Part shown: in pieces, positions 41,648-50,969 of the stretch
Layout: every line of letters begins with the position of its first letter
How positions within the stretch are numbered: the stretch's first letter is position 1
Assembly: GCA_016125265.1 (NCBI GenBank)
Contig: WGMC01000032.1
Coordinates: forward strand, 1 to 64,000
DNA from: Planctomycetaceae bacterium
GTDB taxonomy: Bacteria; Planctomycetota; UBA1135; GCA-002686595
Direction of reading: 5' to 3'
Length of the DNA stretch: 64,000 nt
Program-made: the position numbers and the translations under genes
Notes under the pieces: generated by a model
Database searches by the model: none
What the model was told of the DNA's origin: nothing
Seen by the model: only the letters and a program-made list of their open reading frames with translations

Positions 41648-42877
41648 ATGTTGTGGCGCATCTACCGGTCCGCCTACGCGGGCCTCCCGAGGGAGATCTG
41701 GATCCTCTCGGCCGTCGCGCTCGTGAATCGCAGCGGGATGATGGTGCTGCCGTTCCTCACGCTGTACCTGACGCGCTCGTTGGGTTTCGAGATGGGGCTC
41801 GTCGGCCAACTGCTGGCGGCCTACGGGCTGGGCGCGGCACTCGGTGTGCAACTGGGCGGGTGGCTCACCGATCGGCTCGGCAGCCTGCGTGTGCAGGCGG
41901 CTTCTCTGTTCCTCGCCGGGCCACTCTTCCTGGCTCTCGGTGAGCTGCGGAGCGCCGCCGGATTGACCGCCGCGCTCTTTGCCCTGAGCGTGGTGTGCGA
42001 AGCGTTCCGCCCCGCCAGCCAGGCTTCGCTGACCAACCACTGCCCGGCGCCGCAGCGCGCGCGCGCATTCGGCCTCTACCGCATGGCCGTGAATCTCGGT
42101 GTCACCATCGGGCCCGTGGTGGGGGGTGTTCTGGCGGTGCGCGACTACAGTTGGCTCTTCCGCGTGAACGCCTTCGCGTGGCTAGCGGCGGGTGTGTTGC
42201 TCGTGATCCTGGGGCGCGGTTGGCAGCCCCTGCCGGAGCGCGAAGGGTCCGCGCCGGATGTGCGGGCAGCCTCGCGCTCGCCTTGGCGCGATGGACCATT
42301 CTTGGTCGCCGTCGGGTGCTCGGCGCTCGTCTCCGTGGTGTTCCTCCAGACCCAGAGCACCTTCATGGTCTACCTGGGCGAGTTGGAGCGCATCCAAGAG
42401 GACAAGATCGGGATGCTGCTCGCCATCAACACCGTGATGGTCGTGCTGATCGAGATGCCGCTCATCGCGCGCCTTCCTGCCCGCCAGCCCCTCGTGTGGG
42501 TCGCCATCGGCTCGCTCCTGACCGGCGTCGGCTTCGGCCTGATGCCGCACGGCTCCGGACTGGCCTTCTTTGGACTGACGATCGCCGTGTGGACGATGGG
42601 TGAGATTCTGTCGACACCGATGTTGTCCGTGTTCGTCGCCGAACGATCCAACATGGCGCAGCGTGGCCGCTACATGGGGCTCTTCTACCTGTCCTTCGCG
42701 CTGGCCAACATCGCCGCGCCGCTGCTCGGGACGTGGGTGTGGGAGCGCTTTGGGCCCCACTCGGTTTGGCACGCGTCGATCGGCGCGGCCTGCGTGGCGG
42801 CGTTGGGTTTTGCCGCGCTCAGCAGGCGCCAGGCCCGGCTCGCGGCGCCATCGCACACGCTGGGAGCCGCGAACTAG
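41648..42877 (+). CDS. Major facilitator superfamily transporter
   Basis: The product is 409 residues with twelve hydrophobic segments, the usual MFS length. The conserved loop between helices 2 and 3 reads GGWLTDRLGSLRVQ, a variant of GxxxDRxGRR. The fifth-helix stretch is NLGVTIGPVVGGVLA, the antiporter-like motif C, pointing to export of a drug or metabolite. It follows the TrpD2-like gene by 31 bases and converges with proS, whose end is 17 bases away. No substrate can be assigned. Confidence 0.88.
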   Translation: MLWRIYRSAYAGLPREIWILSAVALVNRSGMMVLPFLTLYLTRSLGFEMGLVGQLLAAYGLGAALGVQLGGWLTDRLGSLRVQAASLFLAGPLFLALGELRSAAGLTAALFALSVVCEAFRPASQASLTNHCPAPQRARAFGLYRMAVNLGVTIGPVVGGVLAVRDYSWLFRVNAFAWLAAGVLLVILGRGWQPLPEREGSAPDVRAASRSPWRDGPFLVAVGCSALVSVVFLQTQSTFMVYLGELERIQEDKIGMLLAINTVMVVLIEMPLIARLPARQPLVWVAIGSLLTGVGFGLMPHGSGLAFFGLTIAVWTMGEILSTPMLSVFVAERSNMAQRGRYMGLFYLSFALANIAAPLLGTWVWERFGPHSVWHASIGAACVAALGFAALSRRQARLAAPSHTLGAAN

Positions 42878-42894
42878 CGCGCCCGGCGCGCGGA

Positions 42895-44379
42895 TCAGTA
42901 GTTCTTGGCAAACAGCACGCGCTGCGTGCTCGGCGCACCGGTTTTCACGCAGCGGCCGGGCTCCACCAAGTTCGGGAAGCCGGGCACGTCGCCGTCGTAG
43001 GGCAAGCAGCGAATGGTGGCCTTGGTCGCCTCCTTGATCGCGAGTTCCGTCGCCGTGGTCCCGTCCCAGTGGGCGAGAACGAAGCGCGAATCGTTGCCCG
43101 CGAACGCGACTTCGAAGTCGCCCCAGTTGTCGACGCTGATGATGCTCTTGGCCTGGCGCTCCTTGGCGCGCTGCAAGAGCAGCGCTTGGAACTCGTCGAG
43201 GATCCGACCGACCCCGACGCCGATGTCGTCCAGGCCGAGGGTCTCCTTCATCGGCTTGCCCTTTTCATCGACGCCCGCGATGCGCCGTTTGGCCATGCAG
43301 GTGTTCGCGGCAACGTCGCGCGGGCCGATCTCGAGGCGCAGCGGCACACCCTTGCGCTCCCACTCGTAGTACTTGGCGCCGGGTTTCATGCCCTCGCGCT
43401 CGTCGACTTTGACGGTCAATCCGTCGGCGCGCAGTTCGGTCGCCACGCGGCGCGCGCATTCGATCACGGAGGCGCGCTCCTCGTCGGTCTTGTAGATCGG
43501 CACGATCGCCACGTGGATCGGCGCGAGTCGGGGCGGACACACCAGGCCCTCGTCATCGGAGTGTGTCATGATGAGCGCGCCGATGAGGCGTGTCGAGACA
43601 CCCCAGGATGTCTGCCACACGTACTCGCGCTCGCCGGCGGTGTTCTGGAACATCACGTCGAACGCCTTGCCGAAGTTCTGGCCGAGGTCGTGGCTGGTGC
43701 CGCACTGCAGCGCCTTGCCGTCCTGCATCAGGCCTTCGATCGTGCGCGTCTCAAGCGCACCGGCGAACCGCTCGTTCGCGGTCTTGATGCCGCGGATCAC
43801 GGGCATGGCCATGACTTCGCGACAGAAATCGCGGTAGACGTCCAGCATGCGGACCACCTCTTCCTGGCACTCGCCGTGCGTCGCGTGCGCGGTGTGACCC
43901 TCCTGCCACCAGAACTCGCCGGTGCGCAGGAACATGCGCGTGCGCAGCTCCCAGCGCATCACATTGGCCCACTGGTTGATGAGCAGCGGCAGGTCCCGGT
44001 GGCTCTGGATCCACTTCGCGAAGAAGTGGCCGATGATCGTCTCGGACGTGGGGCGGATGACGTAGGGCTCTTCCAGCTCCTTGCCGCCGGCGTGCGTCAC
44101 GACCGCCAACTCGGGCGAGAATCCCTCCACGTGCTGGGCTTCCTTCGAGATGAAACTCTGCGGGATGAGCAGCGGAAACGCCGCGTTCTGGTGGCCCGTT
44201 TCCTTGAAACGCCGGTCCAGGTCCGCCTGCATCTTCTCCCAGATCGCCCAGCCGTGGGGGCGCACGACCATGCAGCCTTTCACGACCTCGGCGGCTTCGG
44301 CGAGCTCGGCCTGCGCGATGACGTCCTGGTACCACTGGGCGTAGTCGGTGGCGCGGGGTGTGATGGGGTGGTCGGCCAT
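42895..44379 (-). CDS. proS: Prolyl-tRNA synthetase
   Basis: The product is 494 residues from the ATG complementary to 44377-44379. A longer frame begins 69 bases upstream, but its leader is not protein-like. Class II motifs are visible: RPTSETIIGHFFAKW, TGEFWWQEGHTAHAT with CQEE, and the C-terminal motif-3-type Gly-Arg in GVGVGRILDE. The short form without the bacterial editing insertion, ending in a C-terminal Tyr (LFAKNY), is the archaeal/eukaryotic-like (ProS type 3) class. It charges tRNA-Pro and appears monocistronic. Confidence 0.95.
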   Translation of the reverse strand: MADHPITPRATDYAQWYQDVIAQAELAEAAEVVKGCMVVRPHGWAIWEKMQADLDRRFKETGHQNAAFPLLIPQSFISKEAQHVEGFSPELAVVTHAGGKELEEPYVIRPTSETIIGHFFAKWIQSHRDLPLLINQWANVMRWELRTRMFLRTGEFWWQEGHTAHATHGECQEEVVRMLDVYRDFCREVMAMPVIRGIKTANERFAGALETRTIEGLMQDGKALQCGTSHDLGQNFGKAFDVMFQNTAGEREYVWQTSWGVSTRLIGALIMTHSDDEGLVCPPRLAPIHVAIVPIYKTDEERASVIECARRVATELRADGLTVKVDEREGMKPGAKYYEWERKGVPLRLEIGPRDVAANTCMAKRRIAGVDEKGKPMKETLGLDDIGVGVGRILDEFQALLLQRAKERQAKSIISVDNWGDFEVAFAGNDSRFVLAHWDGTTATELAIKEATKATIRCLPYDGDVPGFPNLVEPGRCVKTGAPSTQRVLFAKNY

Positions 44380-44464
44380 GGTGGGGGAGGGCAAAGGGGC
44401 AACAGATTCGGGGCCACAGGGTAGCCGACCGACCTGCCCCAAGGCCACGGGCCGCCGCCGCGGG

Positions 44465-44602
44465 CTACAAGCGATAGGTCCAGGGCGCCGACGGTGCCTG
44501 CACCGTCTGCCACGCCAACCAGAAAAGGGCGCCGTAGAGCGCCACGATGGGCACGATCCAAAGCAATGGCCGTTCGCGGAGCAGGCGCAGGTACGTCTTC
44601 AT
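44465..44602 (-). CDS. DUF5989-like small membrane peptide
   Basis: The product is 45 residues starting at the ATG that overlaps the upstream stop (ATGA). The sequence is a basic N-terminus (KTYLRLLRERP), one membrane helix (LLWIVPIVALYGALFWLAW) and a short PWTYRL end. This layout, including the aromatic-Tyr ending, is like DUF5989 peptides, which typically follow SGNH or carbamoyltransferase genes in planctomycete-type operons. It is translationally coupled to the SGNH/TPR protein and probably works with it at the membrane. Its small size limits certainty. Confidence 0.65.
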   Translation of the reverse strand: MKTYLRLLRERPLLWIVPIVALYGALFWLAWQTVQAPSAPWTYRL

Positions 44603-46185
44603 CGGCCGCTCTCCGCTTCGGCGTTCGTGTCCGTTGCCCGGACGCTGGGCAGAATGACGTCCGCGAGGTCGTGCATGAGCACCACGTACACCTTGTCGTG
44701 CAGGTGGCACTCGTCCTTCATCAGCTCGTAGCCGATCAGCCCATCGGGTGCGCGCTCGCGGTAGAGGGCCTCCGCGTCGAACAGTTGCACGCCCGCGTGC
44801 GCGCGCGCCAGCGCACGCACGATGCCGTTGGAAACGTCGTTGCCCTTGCGCGGCGCGCGATCGAATCGCGCGGATTCGTAGAGGTGCTCTGTGGCCAGCG
44901 CCGTTTCGCCCAGCAGGTGCTGCACGAGTCCGAGCCGGTAATGCGCCATCGGGTAGTCGGGTGCCAGTTTGAGTGCGGCGGCAAGTTGCTCGCGAGCGGA
45001 CCGCAGCGCTTCGAGGTCCTCGGCGTCGCCATCGCGCGCGAAGAACGCGGCCTGGGCGCGCAGGACTTGGCGCGCCTTCTCCGACCAAGCTTCGGGCGGC
45101 GGCATCAACAGCAAACCCGCGCGCACGGTTCGCGGCCAGCGGCGCAGGGCCGGCAGCGGCTCGTCATCCGGCCACGGCTTCGGCGGTCGCGCCCAATCCA
45201 GCACGTGCACCCTGGCGTTGCCACCGCCTTCGAACAACATGCGGTAGCGCTCGGGAACCAGCGCCAACGCCCGTTCGCACGCGATTTGGGCCTGCTCGCG
45301 CCGCTCGGCCGGCACGGTGGGATCGAACGTGCTGGAGAACGGCGCGGTCAGCGGGTTCGAGATCACCGTGCAGAGCACAGCGGGCACGCCGTTCTTGTCC
45401 GCCAACGCGAGCATGCTTCGCAAGTGCTGGCGGTAGCGTTCGAAGCGCTCGAGTGTCTGGTCGTAGGTCTGGTCCTGGAACCGCGCGAAGTCCCAGTTCG
45501 CCGCCTCGGGCCGGTTGGCAGCCTCGCGCCCGGCGTCGACCCCGGCCGGCCGCAGCACATCGCACAGGGTTTGGAACGTGCGCAGATGCGCGGCGGCGTC
45601 GGCCGCGATTCGCACGGGACCGGAGAGGTGGTCGTCGAGCTCCTGGCGGAAACCCGCTTCGATGAACTCGTTGTGCCCGCTGTAGATCACCACGAGTTCC
45701 GGATCGAGCGCCATAGCCTGTTCGAAGAGGATCGACGCGCGCTCGCTGCCGTACCCGCTGCGCCCCAGATTCACCACTTCGAAGGGGCGGTCGTCTCCCG
45801 CCAGGCGGCGGTTGAGCTCGTACTCCAGCACCGCCGGCGGAAAGGTCTCGGTGTTCGATCCGCCGAACAGCAACACCCGCCGGCGGTGGTCCCGCGGCGC
45901 GATACGGACCTCGGGCTTCTGCCCGTCGAACATCTGGGTCAGGTAGCCGCCGGGCACATCCGGGTCGGGCACCAGGTAGGCCGCCGTCGGGTCGAAGCCC
46001 CGGGAGAGGGGCGGACCCTGGTCGGCGGGCCTGAGGACGCCGAGGACTACCTCCCCGAGCACCAGGCACGCCGCCGCGGGCAAGAGCGCCACGAGCAACG
46101 TGGCGACTCGGCCGGGGCGGCGCGGCGGGACGACCGGCGCACGGGGTCCGGGCCCGGTCCCGAGCGCGTGGTGGGGGGCAGCCAT
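44599..46185 (-). CDS. SGNH hydrolase-like membrane protein with C-terminal TPR-like region
   Basis: The product is 528 residues, started at the ATG complementary to 46183-46185, before a membrane anchor (about 26-51). The SGNH blocks are LLFGGSNTETFP (Ser110), NLGRSGYGSERA, IYSGHNEFIEAGF (Asn172) and near the end D491-ECH494 as Asp-x-x-His. A helical TPR-like segment (about 395-455, ALKLAPDYPMAHYRLGL) sits between them. Such proteins appear with DUF5989 peptides and MBOAT/carbamoyltransferase systems. The active domain is predicted outside the cytoplasm; the acceptor is unknown. Confidence 0.85.
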   Translation of the reverse strand: MAAPHHALGTGPGPRAPVVPPRRPGRVATLLVALLPAAACLVLGEVVLGVLRPADQGPPLSRGFDPTAAYLVPDPDVPGGYLTQMFDGQKPEVRIAPRDHRRRVLLFGGSNTETFPPAVLEYELNRRLAGDDRPFEVVNLGRSGYGSERASILFEQAMALDPELVVIYSGHNEFIEAGFRQELDDHLSGPVRIAADAAAHLRTFQTLCDVLRPAGVDAGREAANRPEAANWDFARFQDQTYDQTLERFERYRQHLRSMLALADKNGVPAVLCTVISNPLTAPFSSTFDPTVPAERREQAQIACERALALVPERYRMLFEGGGNARVHVLDWARPPKPWPDDEPLPALRRWPRTVRAGLLLMPPPEAWSEKARQVLRAQAAFFARDGDAEDLEALRSAREQLAAALKLAPDYPMAHYRLGLVQHLLGETALATEHLYESARFDRAPRKGNDVSNGIVRALARAHAGVQLFDAEALYRERAPDGLIGYELMKDECHLHDKVYVVLMHDLADVILPSVRATDTNAEAESGR

Positions 46186-46391
46186 GGCCCCACAGTCTGT
46201 CCCGGTGCGGCGCCCCGTGGCCAGCCCCGGTGCGGGTAGCGGACCCCAGCGCACGTCTACCGGAGCGGGCCCTGGCGAAAGCTCTCGCGAACGGTAGACT
46301 TTGTGGACCCGGGTCCCCCCGGCATCTCCGGCGCCCGGCTCCACCCCCGGGCACCGCATCCACCACGCCCGGCGCTGTCCGGGTGCTTCCT

Positions 46392-46925
46392 GTGACGCAA
46401 GCGACCATCGAACCTTCCATGACCATGGCGGCCATCCTCGAGGTGGTCCCCTCCGCCCAGCGCGCCCTGTTCCAGCGCTACCACGTGGGCGGCTGTTCCT
46501 CCTGCGGCTTCCAGCCCACGGACACCCTGGCCCAGGTCTGCAAGGACCACAACATCCTCGACGTCAACGAGGTGGTGCGTTACCTGCTCACCGCCAAGGA
46601 GCTGGACGAGAAGATGCAGGTGCCGCCGCTCCAGGTGAAGACCTGGCTGGACACCAAGGAGAGCTTCCGTTTCATCGATGTGCGGCCCCCGGACGAGATC
46701 CGCCTGGCGGCGATCCCCGGCGCCGAGCCGCTCGACTACGAGAACAGCCAGCAGTACATGGAGCTGCCGAAGGACACCCGCATCGTGTTCGCCTGCAAGA
46801 GCGGCGCCCGCAGCCTGGACGTCGCCGCGTACTTCGCCGGCCACGGGTTCAGCCGGGTCCACTCCCTGCGCGGCGGCCTGGACGGCTGGCGCAAGGACCT
46901 CGATCCCAGCCTGGCCACCTACTGA
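46392..46925 (+). CDS. DUF1858-rhodanese fusion protein
   Basis: The product is 177 residues from GTG 46392; ATGs at 46419 and 46425 are also possible. Residues about 10-60 match DUF1858/ScdA-N-type modules with GGCSSCGFQPTDTLAQVC, three Cys able to bind a metal or cluster. The C-terminal rhodanese domain has the active loop CKSGARS after IVFACKSG, so the catalytic Cys is present. Rhodaneses transfer sulfane sulfur to thiophilic acceptors. The combination is known for sulfur or redox-sensing proteins. It is alone and divergent from the SGNH/TPR gene across about 200 bases. Confidence 0.85.
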   Translation: MTQATIEPSMTMAAILEVVPSAQRALFQRYHVGGCSSCGFQPTDTLAQVCKDHNILDVNEVVRYLLTAKELDEKMQVPPLQVKTWLDTKESFRFIDVRPPDEIRLAAIPGAEPLDYENSQQYMELPKDTRIVFACKSGARSLDVAAYFAGHGFSRVHSLRGGLDGWRKDLDPSLATY

Positions 46926-47308
46926 TCCGCGACCCCTGTCCGTTGCCCCGGGCGCCGGCCCGGGATCTGCGCGCCCGCGCAGTCCCGCCCCTGGGCCCCC
47001 TGGGCTCACCGTTGCCATCCGGGAGCGCTGGGGTATGCTTCAGCCCGTGCGGCCCGCCCCCCGGGCTGCGCAGGCCTCTCCCCCAGAGGCCACCCCGCTC
47101 CGGCCTCGGCCGGGGCGCCCGCCACGCTCCCCCAGCAACGCGGGCCGCCGGGTGGCCGAATCTCCCCCGATTCACCACCCTGGCCACGCCAACTCCCCCG
47201 TTGGCGTCGTCCTTCGCGGAGTCGTCCCCCTGCCCCGGGGACGGCTCCCTTTTTTTGGGGCGTGGCGAGCACGCGGGTGCCTCCCACGCGACGGCGTGGT
47301 ATCGGTCC
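46926..47308. other. GC-rich intergenic region
   Basis: About 380 bases without a convincing gene. It includes many C and G runs and one T-tract (ccctttttttgggg at 47247-47260) that could end transcription of either flanking gene. No RNA gene, repeat or promoter can be defined. Confidence 0.4.
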
Positions 47309-47824
47309 CTATCGATGTGGCTCGGTCTCCACGACGGAGAGCAGACCGCGCGGCGCTTCGATCCAGACGCGTCGGCGCTCGCCGCGGAAACTCAACCACA
47401 CGTCGCCGCCGGGCTGCACGTAGCCGTTGCGGTCGAAGGAGATCCGGTTGCCGCCATCCGCGAGCGCCAGTTTGCTCAGCTCGACACCGCGAAACACCGC
47501 GTCGCGGTCCCAGCGGCGCACGAAGGGCTGCTCCGTGCGTGGGTTGTCGAGCACCGCACCGTCCGCGTCGACCACCTCGTAGCCGCCCGGATCGAGCACC
47601 ACGAAGGTCGGCGAAGAGCGCACGACGGCCAGGTTCTGCGCGCAGCGCAGGTCGATCACCAAGAGATCCGCTGCGTTGGCCAGCGTCACGTCGGGACGAT
47701 TGAACCAAGCGGGCAGGCCGGCCGCCGCGAGGAGCGCCAACCCCAGCAGCAAACCGATGAGGTGCCGCAGGTCGAAGTCGCGCCGGAACCAGGCCTTCCG
47801 AGATTGCATGGGCGAGCGCCCCAT
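47309..47824 (-). CDS. GspH/FimT-like pseudopilin without processing motif
   Basis: The product is 171 residues. The N-terminal helix (GLLLGLALLAAAGLPAWF) and following segment (AADLLVIDLRCAQNLAVVRS) and the C-terminal strands ISFDRNGYVQPGGDVWLSF, then RGLLSV match GspH/FimT pseudopilins. The usual prepilin peptidase site (G^FTLxE) is absent: the helix is preceded by FDLRHLIG, with no Glu at the +5 position. It may therefore remain uncleaved in the membrane. No type II secretion genes are nearby. Assignment is by motif pattern and length. Confidence 0.65.
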   Translation of the reverse strand: MGRSPMQSRKAWFRRDFDLRHLIGLLLGLALLAAAGLPAWFNRPDVTLANAADLLVIDLRCAQNLAVVRSSPTFVVLDPGGYEVVDADGAVLDNPRTEQPFVRRWDRDAVFRGVELSKLALADGGNRISFDRNGYVQPGGDVWLSFRGERRRVWIEAPRGLLSVVETEPHR

Positions 47825-47960
47825 GCCCGGGGCGTCCCGCCCTATCGACCCGGGGGCGAGGGGCGCTTGAGCAGCGCCCGGAATCGGCCCCCGGTTCGCG
47901 CGGTCCTCCCGGTCCCCCCGGGCGTCGCGGCCGTCGCGGGCGTCGCGGCCGTCACGGGTT

Positions 47961-50225
47961 TCACGGCGCGATCGTGAAACTCGCGGGCGGCGAAACGGTC
48001 TCGACGGCGCCCCCGGTGGTGAAGACGACCATCGCGAGGTGCAGGCCGACGCCGGCGAGCAGCGGGTCGTTGGGGATCAGCAGGCTTGCGCGCGACCCGC
48101 CGGCCGCGTTGAGCGTGCCGCCGAAGCCCGGCAGGGCCGCGCTGTAGGCCGCGAAGCTGTCGAATCCCACGGGAAGCACGTAACCGCCCCCAAGCACCGG
48201 CGTGCCCGACGGCGCCAGCGTGGTGGACGCCACGCCCTGGAAGGGACGCCCCGCACCCGTGTAGCGGTCGCGGAAGCGGAAGATCGGGCGGCTGCCCACG
48301 CGGATGTCCGGCGTGCCCGGTGCGTAGGCCACCTCGGCGTGGCCCGTGTCGTTGCGCGGCGACCATGCCACCGTCAAGGGTTCGCTCGTGCCGTCGAAGC
48401 GCTGCAACGTGAGGCGCGCGGTGTAGGTGCCGCTCAGTGCTGCGTCGAAGGACGTCAGCTCGAACGGATTGAACGCACTCGCGGAAGTAGCGATCGGCGT
48501 ACCCGACGGGTCGAGCACCACCAAGTCGAGGTCCATTTCGAGCACGTCCGAGGTGTACGACGCGTTCGCCCGCGATTGCCACAGGGCGCACACACGCACC
48601 TCCTGCCCCGCGACAGCGGGGATAGGCACATCGAGGAACCCGCCCGCGAACTGGGCTGCCGTGACCTCGCCATGCCACCAACGTTCGTTGGCGACCAGTT
48701 GGTAGGCCGCGGCGGCGTGCACAGATCCGGCGCCGTCCCGCTCCGAAAGCAGTGCATCCCCCTCCACGTTGTGCCACGCGGAGGCCATCAGCGCGGCCTT
48801 GAGCGTCGTCATCTCGCCGAGAAGAGTGTTGTCGACCGACAGCAGCAGCGCGCCGAGGCCCGCCACGAGCGGGCTAGCGCTCGACGTGCCGCCGAAGCAG
48901 TTCTGCAAGCCGCTCGAGCCCGTGCCGGTGCTGGTGACGCACGTGCCGGGGCTCGCGACCTCGGGTTTGTCGTGACCTTCGATGGGATTCCACCACGACG
49001 AAGTCGATGCCATGGTGTCGTCCGCCCAAGCGGTGGTGTCGTTGTCGCTGTACGCGCCCACCGAAACCATGTTGTAGCCGTTGCCGGGTGTCGTCGCGTA
49101 GGGCTGCGACGTGCTGCCCTGGTTGCCGTTCGACTTGAACAGCATCACCGAGTAGGTGCGGATCGTGTGGTCGAAGAAACGGTCCAAGAACTGGATCGAA
49201 CCGGACTGGAAGTTCCACCACGAACAGTTGCCCATGTCGATCCCTTCGCCAATCGCATTGGACCAGATCGCCGGGGCCGCCGAGTCGCCGCTGCCGCCCG
49301 CGCTGTAGAGCACGGGCAACCCCGCCGCCAGCGCGCGGTGCTCGGGATGCTGGTTGGCGATGTTGCCGGCGACTCCCGTGGCGTGGCTCGCGGCCGAGGA
49401 GCTGTTGAGGGCCACGATCGGCGGCAGGTACACGTTGTTGAGCTGCACCTGGGCCGTGTCGTTCACGAGCACACGCACACTGCCATTCGCTGCGACGCCG
49501 AGATCGAACAGGGGGTGGGAGCGCATCGTCCCCTGAGCGAAGCCACCCTCTTCGCTCCACGTGTCCGAAAGCAGGTACACACTCTCCACCTCGTCGAGCG
49601 CCGCCACGGCGTCCACCGCCGCGTCGTTCGCGCGCGCGATCACGAAGGGCCATTCGGGCGGCACCTCGATCAGCGTCGCGCCGGCCGCGAGCACCGCCGC
49701 TTCGGCGCGTTGCCGCGCCGGCGCGTGTCGCAGCGCCTCCAGTTCCTGGGCCGCTGTGCGCGCCGCGCGCAGTACGGGGCCGACCTGGTCGCCGCTTTGG
49801 CTCGCTGCCATCGCGCGCACCCAGCGCCCGGTCTCGTCGCGATCGGGTGCGTGCAGCCAGAACGCCACCGTCCGCTTTTCGTCGGGCGCCAACTGCGAGA
49901 ATGAGTCGGCGAGCAGCGGCGTGCGCTTCCCCCTGGCCAGATGCTGGCGCGCGCGTTCGTCGGCCAGCAACCCGTCGAGGGCGACCGACTGGCCGGCGGG
50001 GTCCACCGTGCGCCGCTCCACCAGGCCCGCCGCGGTCACGCGCCGCAGGTCGAGGTGCTGCCCGTCGGCCAACGCGCGCCGCGCGACCACACTCCAATCC
50101 GAGCCGAGGTGGTGGCGGACGCCGCCCTCACGCGCCGCGTCCTGCGCGTCGGCTGCGGCGATCAGGGCTACGGACAGAAGGGCGAGGGCGGGGAAGAGGG
50201 ACGGGCCGTGGGTGGGATCGCTCAT
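47961..50225 (-). CDS. Secreted subtilisin-like (S8) serine protease
   Basis: The product is 754 residues with a signal peptide (about 8-28). After a propeptide-like region come the triad Asp256 (VLVNDTAQV), His281 (SHATGVAGN) and Ser448 (GGTSSASPLVAG), plus the oxyanion Asn in KSNGNQG. A P-domain-like beta-sandwich follows (about 530-625). The last 125 residues (GGGYVLPVGFDSF to SPPASFTIAP) resemble the C-terminal domain of the FG-GAP protein at 53274, suggesting a shared export or surface signal. All catalytic residues are intact. It is monocistronic. Confidence 0.9.
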   Translation of the reverse strand: MSDPTHGPSLFPALALLSVALIAAADAQDAAREGGVRHHLGSDWSVVARRALADGQHLDLRRVTAAGLVERRTVDPAGQSVALDGLLADERARQHLARGKRTPLLADSFSQLAPDEKRTVAFWLHAPDRDETGRWVRAMAASQSGDQVGPVLRAARTAAQELEALRHAPARQRAEAAVLAAGATLIEVPPEWPFVIARANDAAVDAVAALDEVESVYLLSDTWSEEGGFAQGTMRSHPLFDLGVAANGSVRVLVNDTAQVQLNNVYLPPIVALNSSSAASHATGVAGNIANQHPEHRALAAGLPVLYSAGGSGDSAAPAIWSNAIGEGIDMGNCSWWNFQSGSIQFLDRFFDHTIRTYSVMLFKSNGNQGSTSQPYATTPGNGYNMVSVGAYSDNDTTAWADDTMASTSSWWNPIEGHDKPEVASPGTCVTSTGTGSSGLQNCFGGTSSASPLVAGLGALLLSVDNTLLGEMTTLKAALMASAWHNVEGDALLSERDGAGSVHAAAAYQLVANERWWHGEVTAAQFAGGFLDVPIPAVAGQEVRVCALWQSRANASYTSDVLEMDLDLVVLDPSGTPIATSASAFNPFELTSFDAALSGTYTARLTLQRFDGTSEPLTVAWSPRNDTGHAEVAYAPGTPDIRVGSRPIFRFRDRYTGAGRPFQGVASTTLAPSGTPVLGGGYVLPVGFDSFAAYSAALPGFGGTLNAAGGSRASLLIPNDPLLAGVGLHLAMVVFTTGGAVETVSPPASFTIAP

Positions 50226-50282
50226 GGAGTCCAGGGTAGCGGCCCCGGTGATTCCATGGGGCCCCTTCCGGGGTCCGCCGCG

Positions 50283-50918
50283 CTAGCGCTCGTCGGTGAG
50301 ACGCCAGAGCGTCCACGCAGCGACGCTCGAAAGTGGCTGCCAACAGCGGCCCCGTTCGCGCAGTTCTTGGGCTGTGGGGCGCTCAGGCAATCCATCGAGT
50401 CGCCGAAGCCCCTCCTGCACACCGAGGTCCGTCGCCGGCAAGACGTCGAGACGGCCCAGCTTGAAGATCAAAAACATCTGCGCAGTCCACTCGCCGATGC
50501 CGCGGAGGGCGACGAGCTCTTCGACGATGCGCCCGTCCGGATGGCGCGCGAGGCCCGCCAGGCGGATCTGTTTTCCCTCGACCGCGTGGGCGAGACCGCG
50601 CAGCGCCGCGACCTTTGCGCGCGACAATCCCGCGCCGCGCAGATCCTCGTCGGTGAGCTGCGCCATGCGTCTGGGGTCAGGGAAGCTGCGCCCGCCCAGC
50701 GCGACGGCGCGCTTCCAGATCGTCGCGGCCGCCTTGCCGGAGAGCTGTTGGTAGACGATGGCGCGCGCCAGGTAGGCGTAGTTGGACAGCCTGGCCTGGT
50801 CGGAGGTCGGGAAGCCGGGGAAGCTAGGCACCCGGCGGATGGCGTCCCCCAACGCGGGGTCGCGGCGCGCGAGAGCGGCGAGTTGGGCGCGGGTCGGGGC
50901 GTGGCGCGTTTGGGCCAT
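50283..50918 (-). CDS. DNA-3-methyladenine glycosylase (AlkA type)
   Basis: The product is 211 residues. The helix-hairpin-helix GPD motif runs from LVALRGIGEWTAQMFLI (about 136-151) to the catalytic Asp164 in LPATDLGVQ. The helical core (ARAIVYQQLSGKAAATIWKR, where YQQLS is typical) is intact. It removes alkylated purines from DNA in base excision repair. It lacks the N-terminal domain of E. coli AlkA (about 282 residues) and so matches the short AlkA/MAG form. It is followed by the divergent-looking DUF4388 gene region; no ada partner is visible. Confidence 0.93.
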   Translation of the reverse strand: MAQTRHAPTRAQLAALARRDPALGDAIRRVPSFPGFPTSDQARLSNYAYLARAIVYQQLSGKAAATIWKRAVALGGRSFPDPRRMAQLTDEDLRGAGLSRAKVAALRGLAHAVEGKQIRLAGLARHPDGRIVEELVALRGIGEWTAQMFLIFKLGRLDVLPATDLGVQEGLRRLDGLPERPTAQELRERGRCWQPLSSVAAWTLWRLTDER

Positions 50919-50969
50919 GGCCCACAGGCTATCGCAACTTCTCCCCGCACGCGGCTGCGTGGGCCGCGC

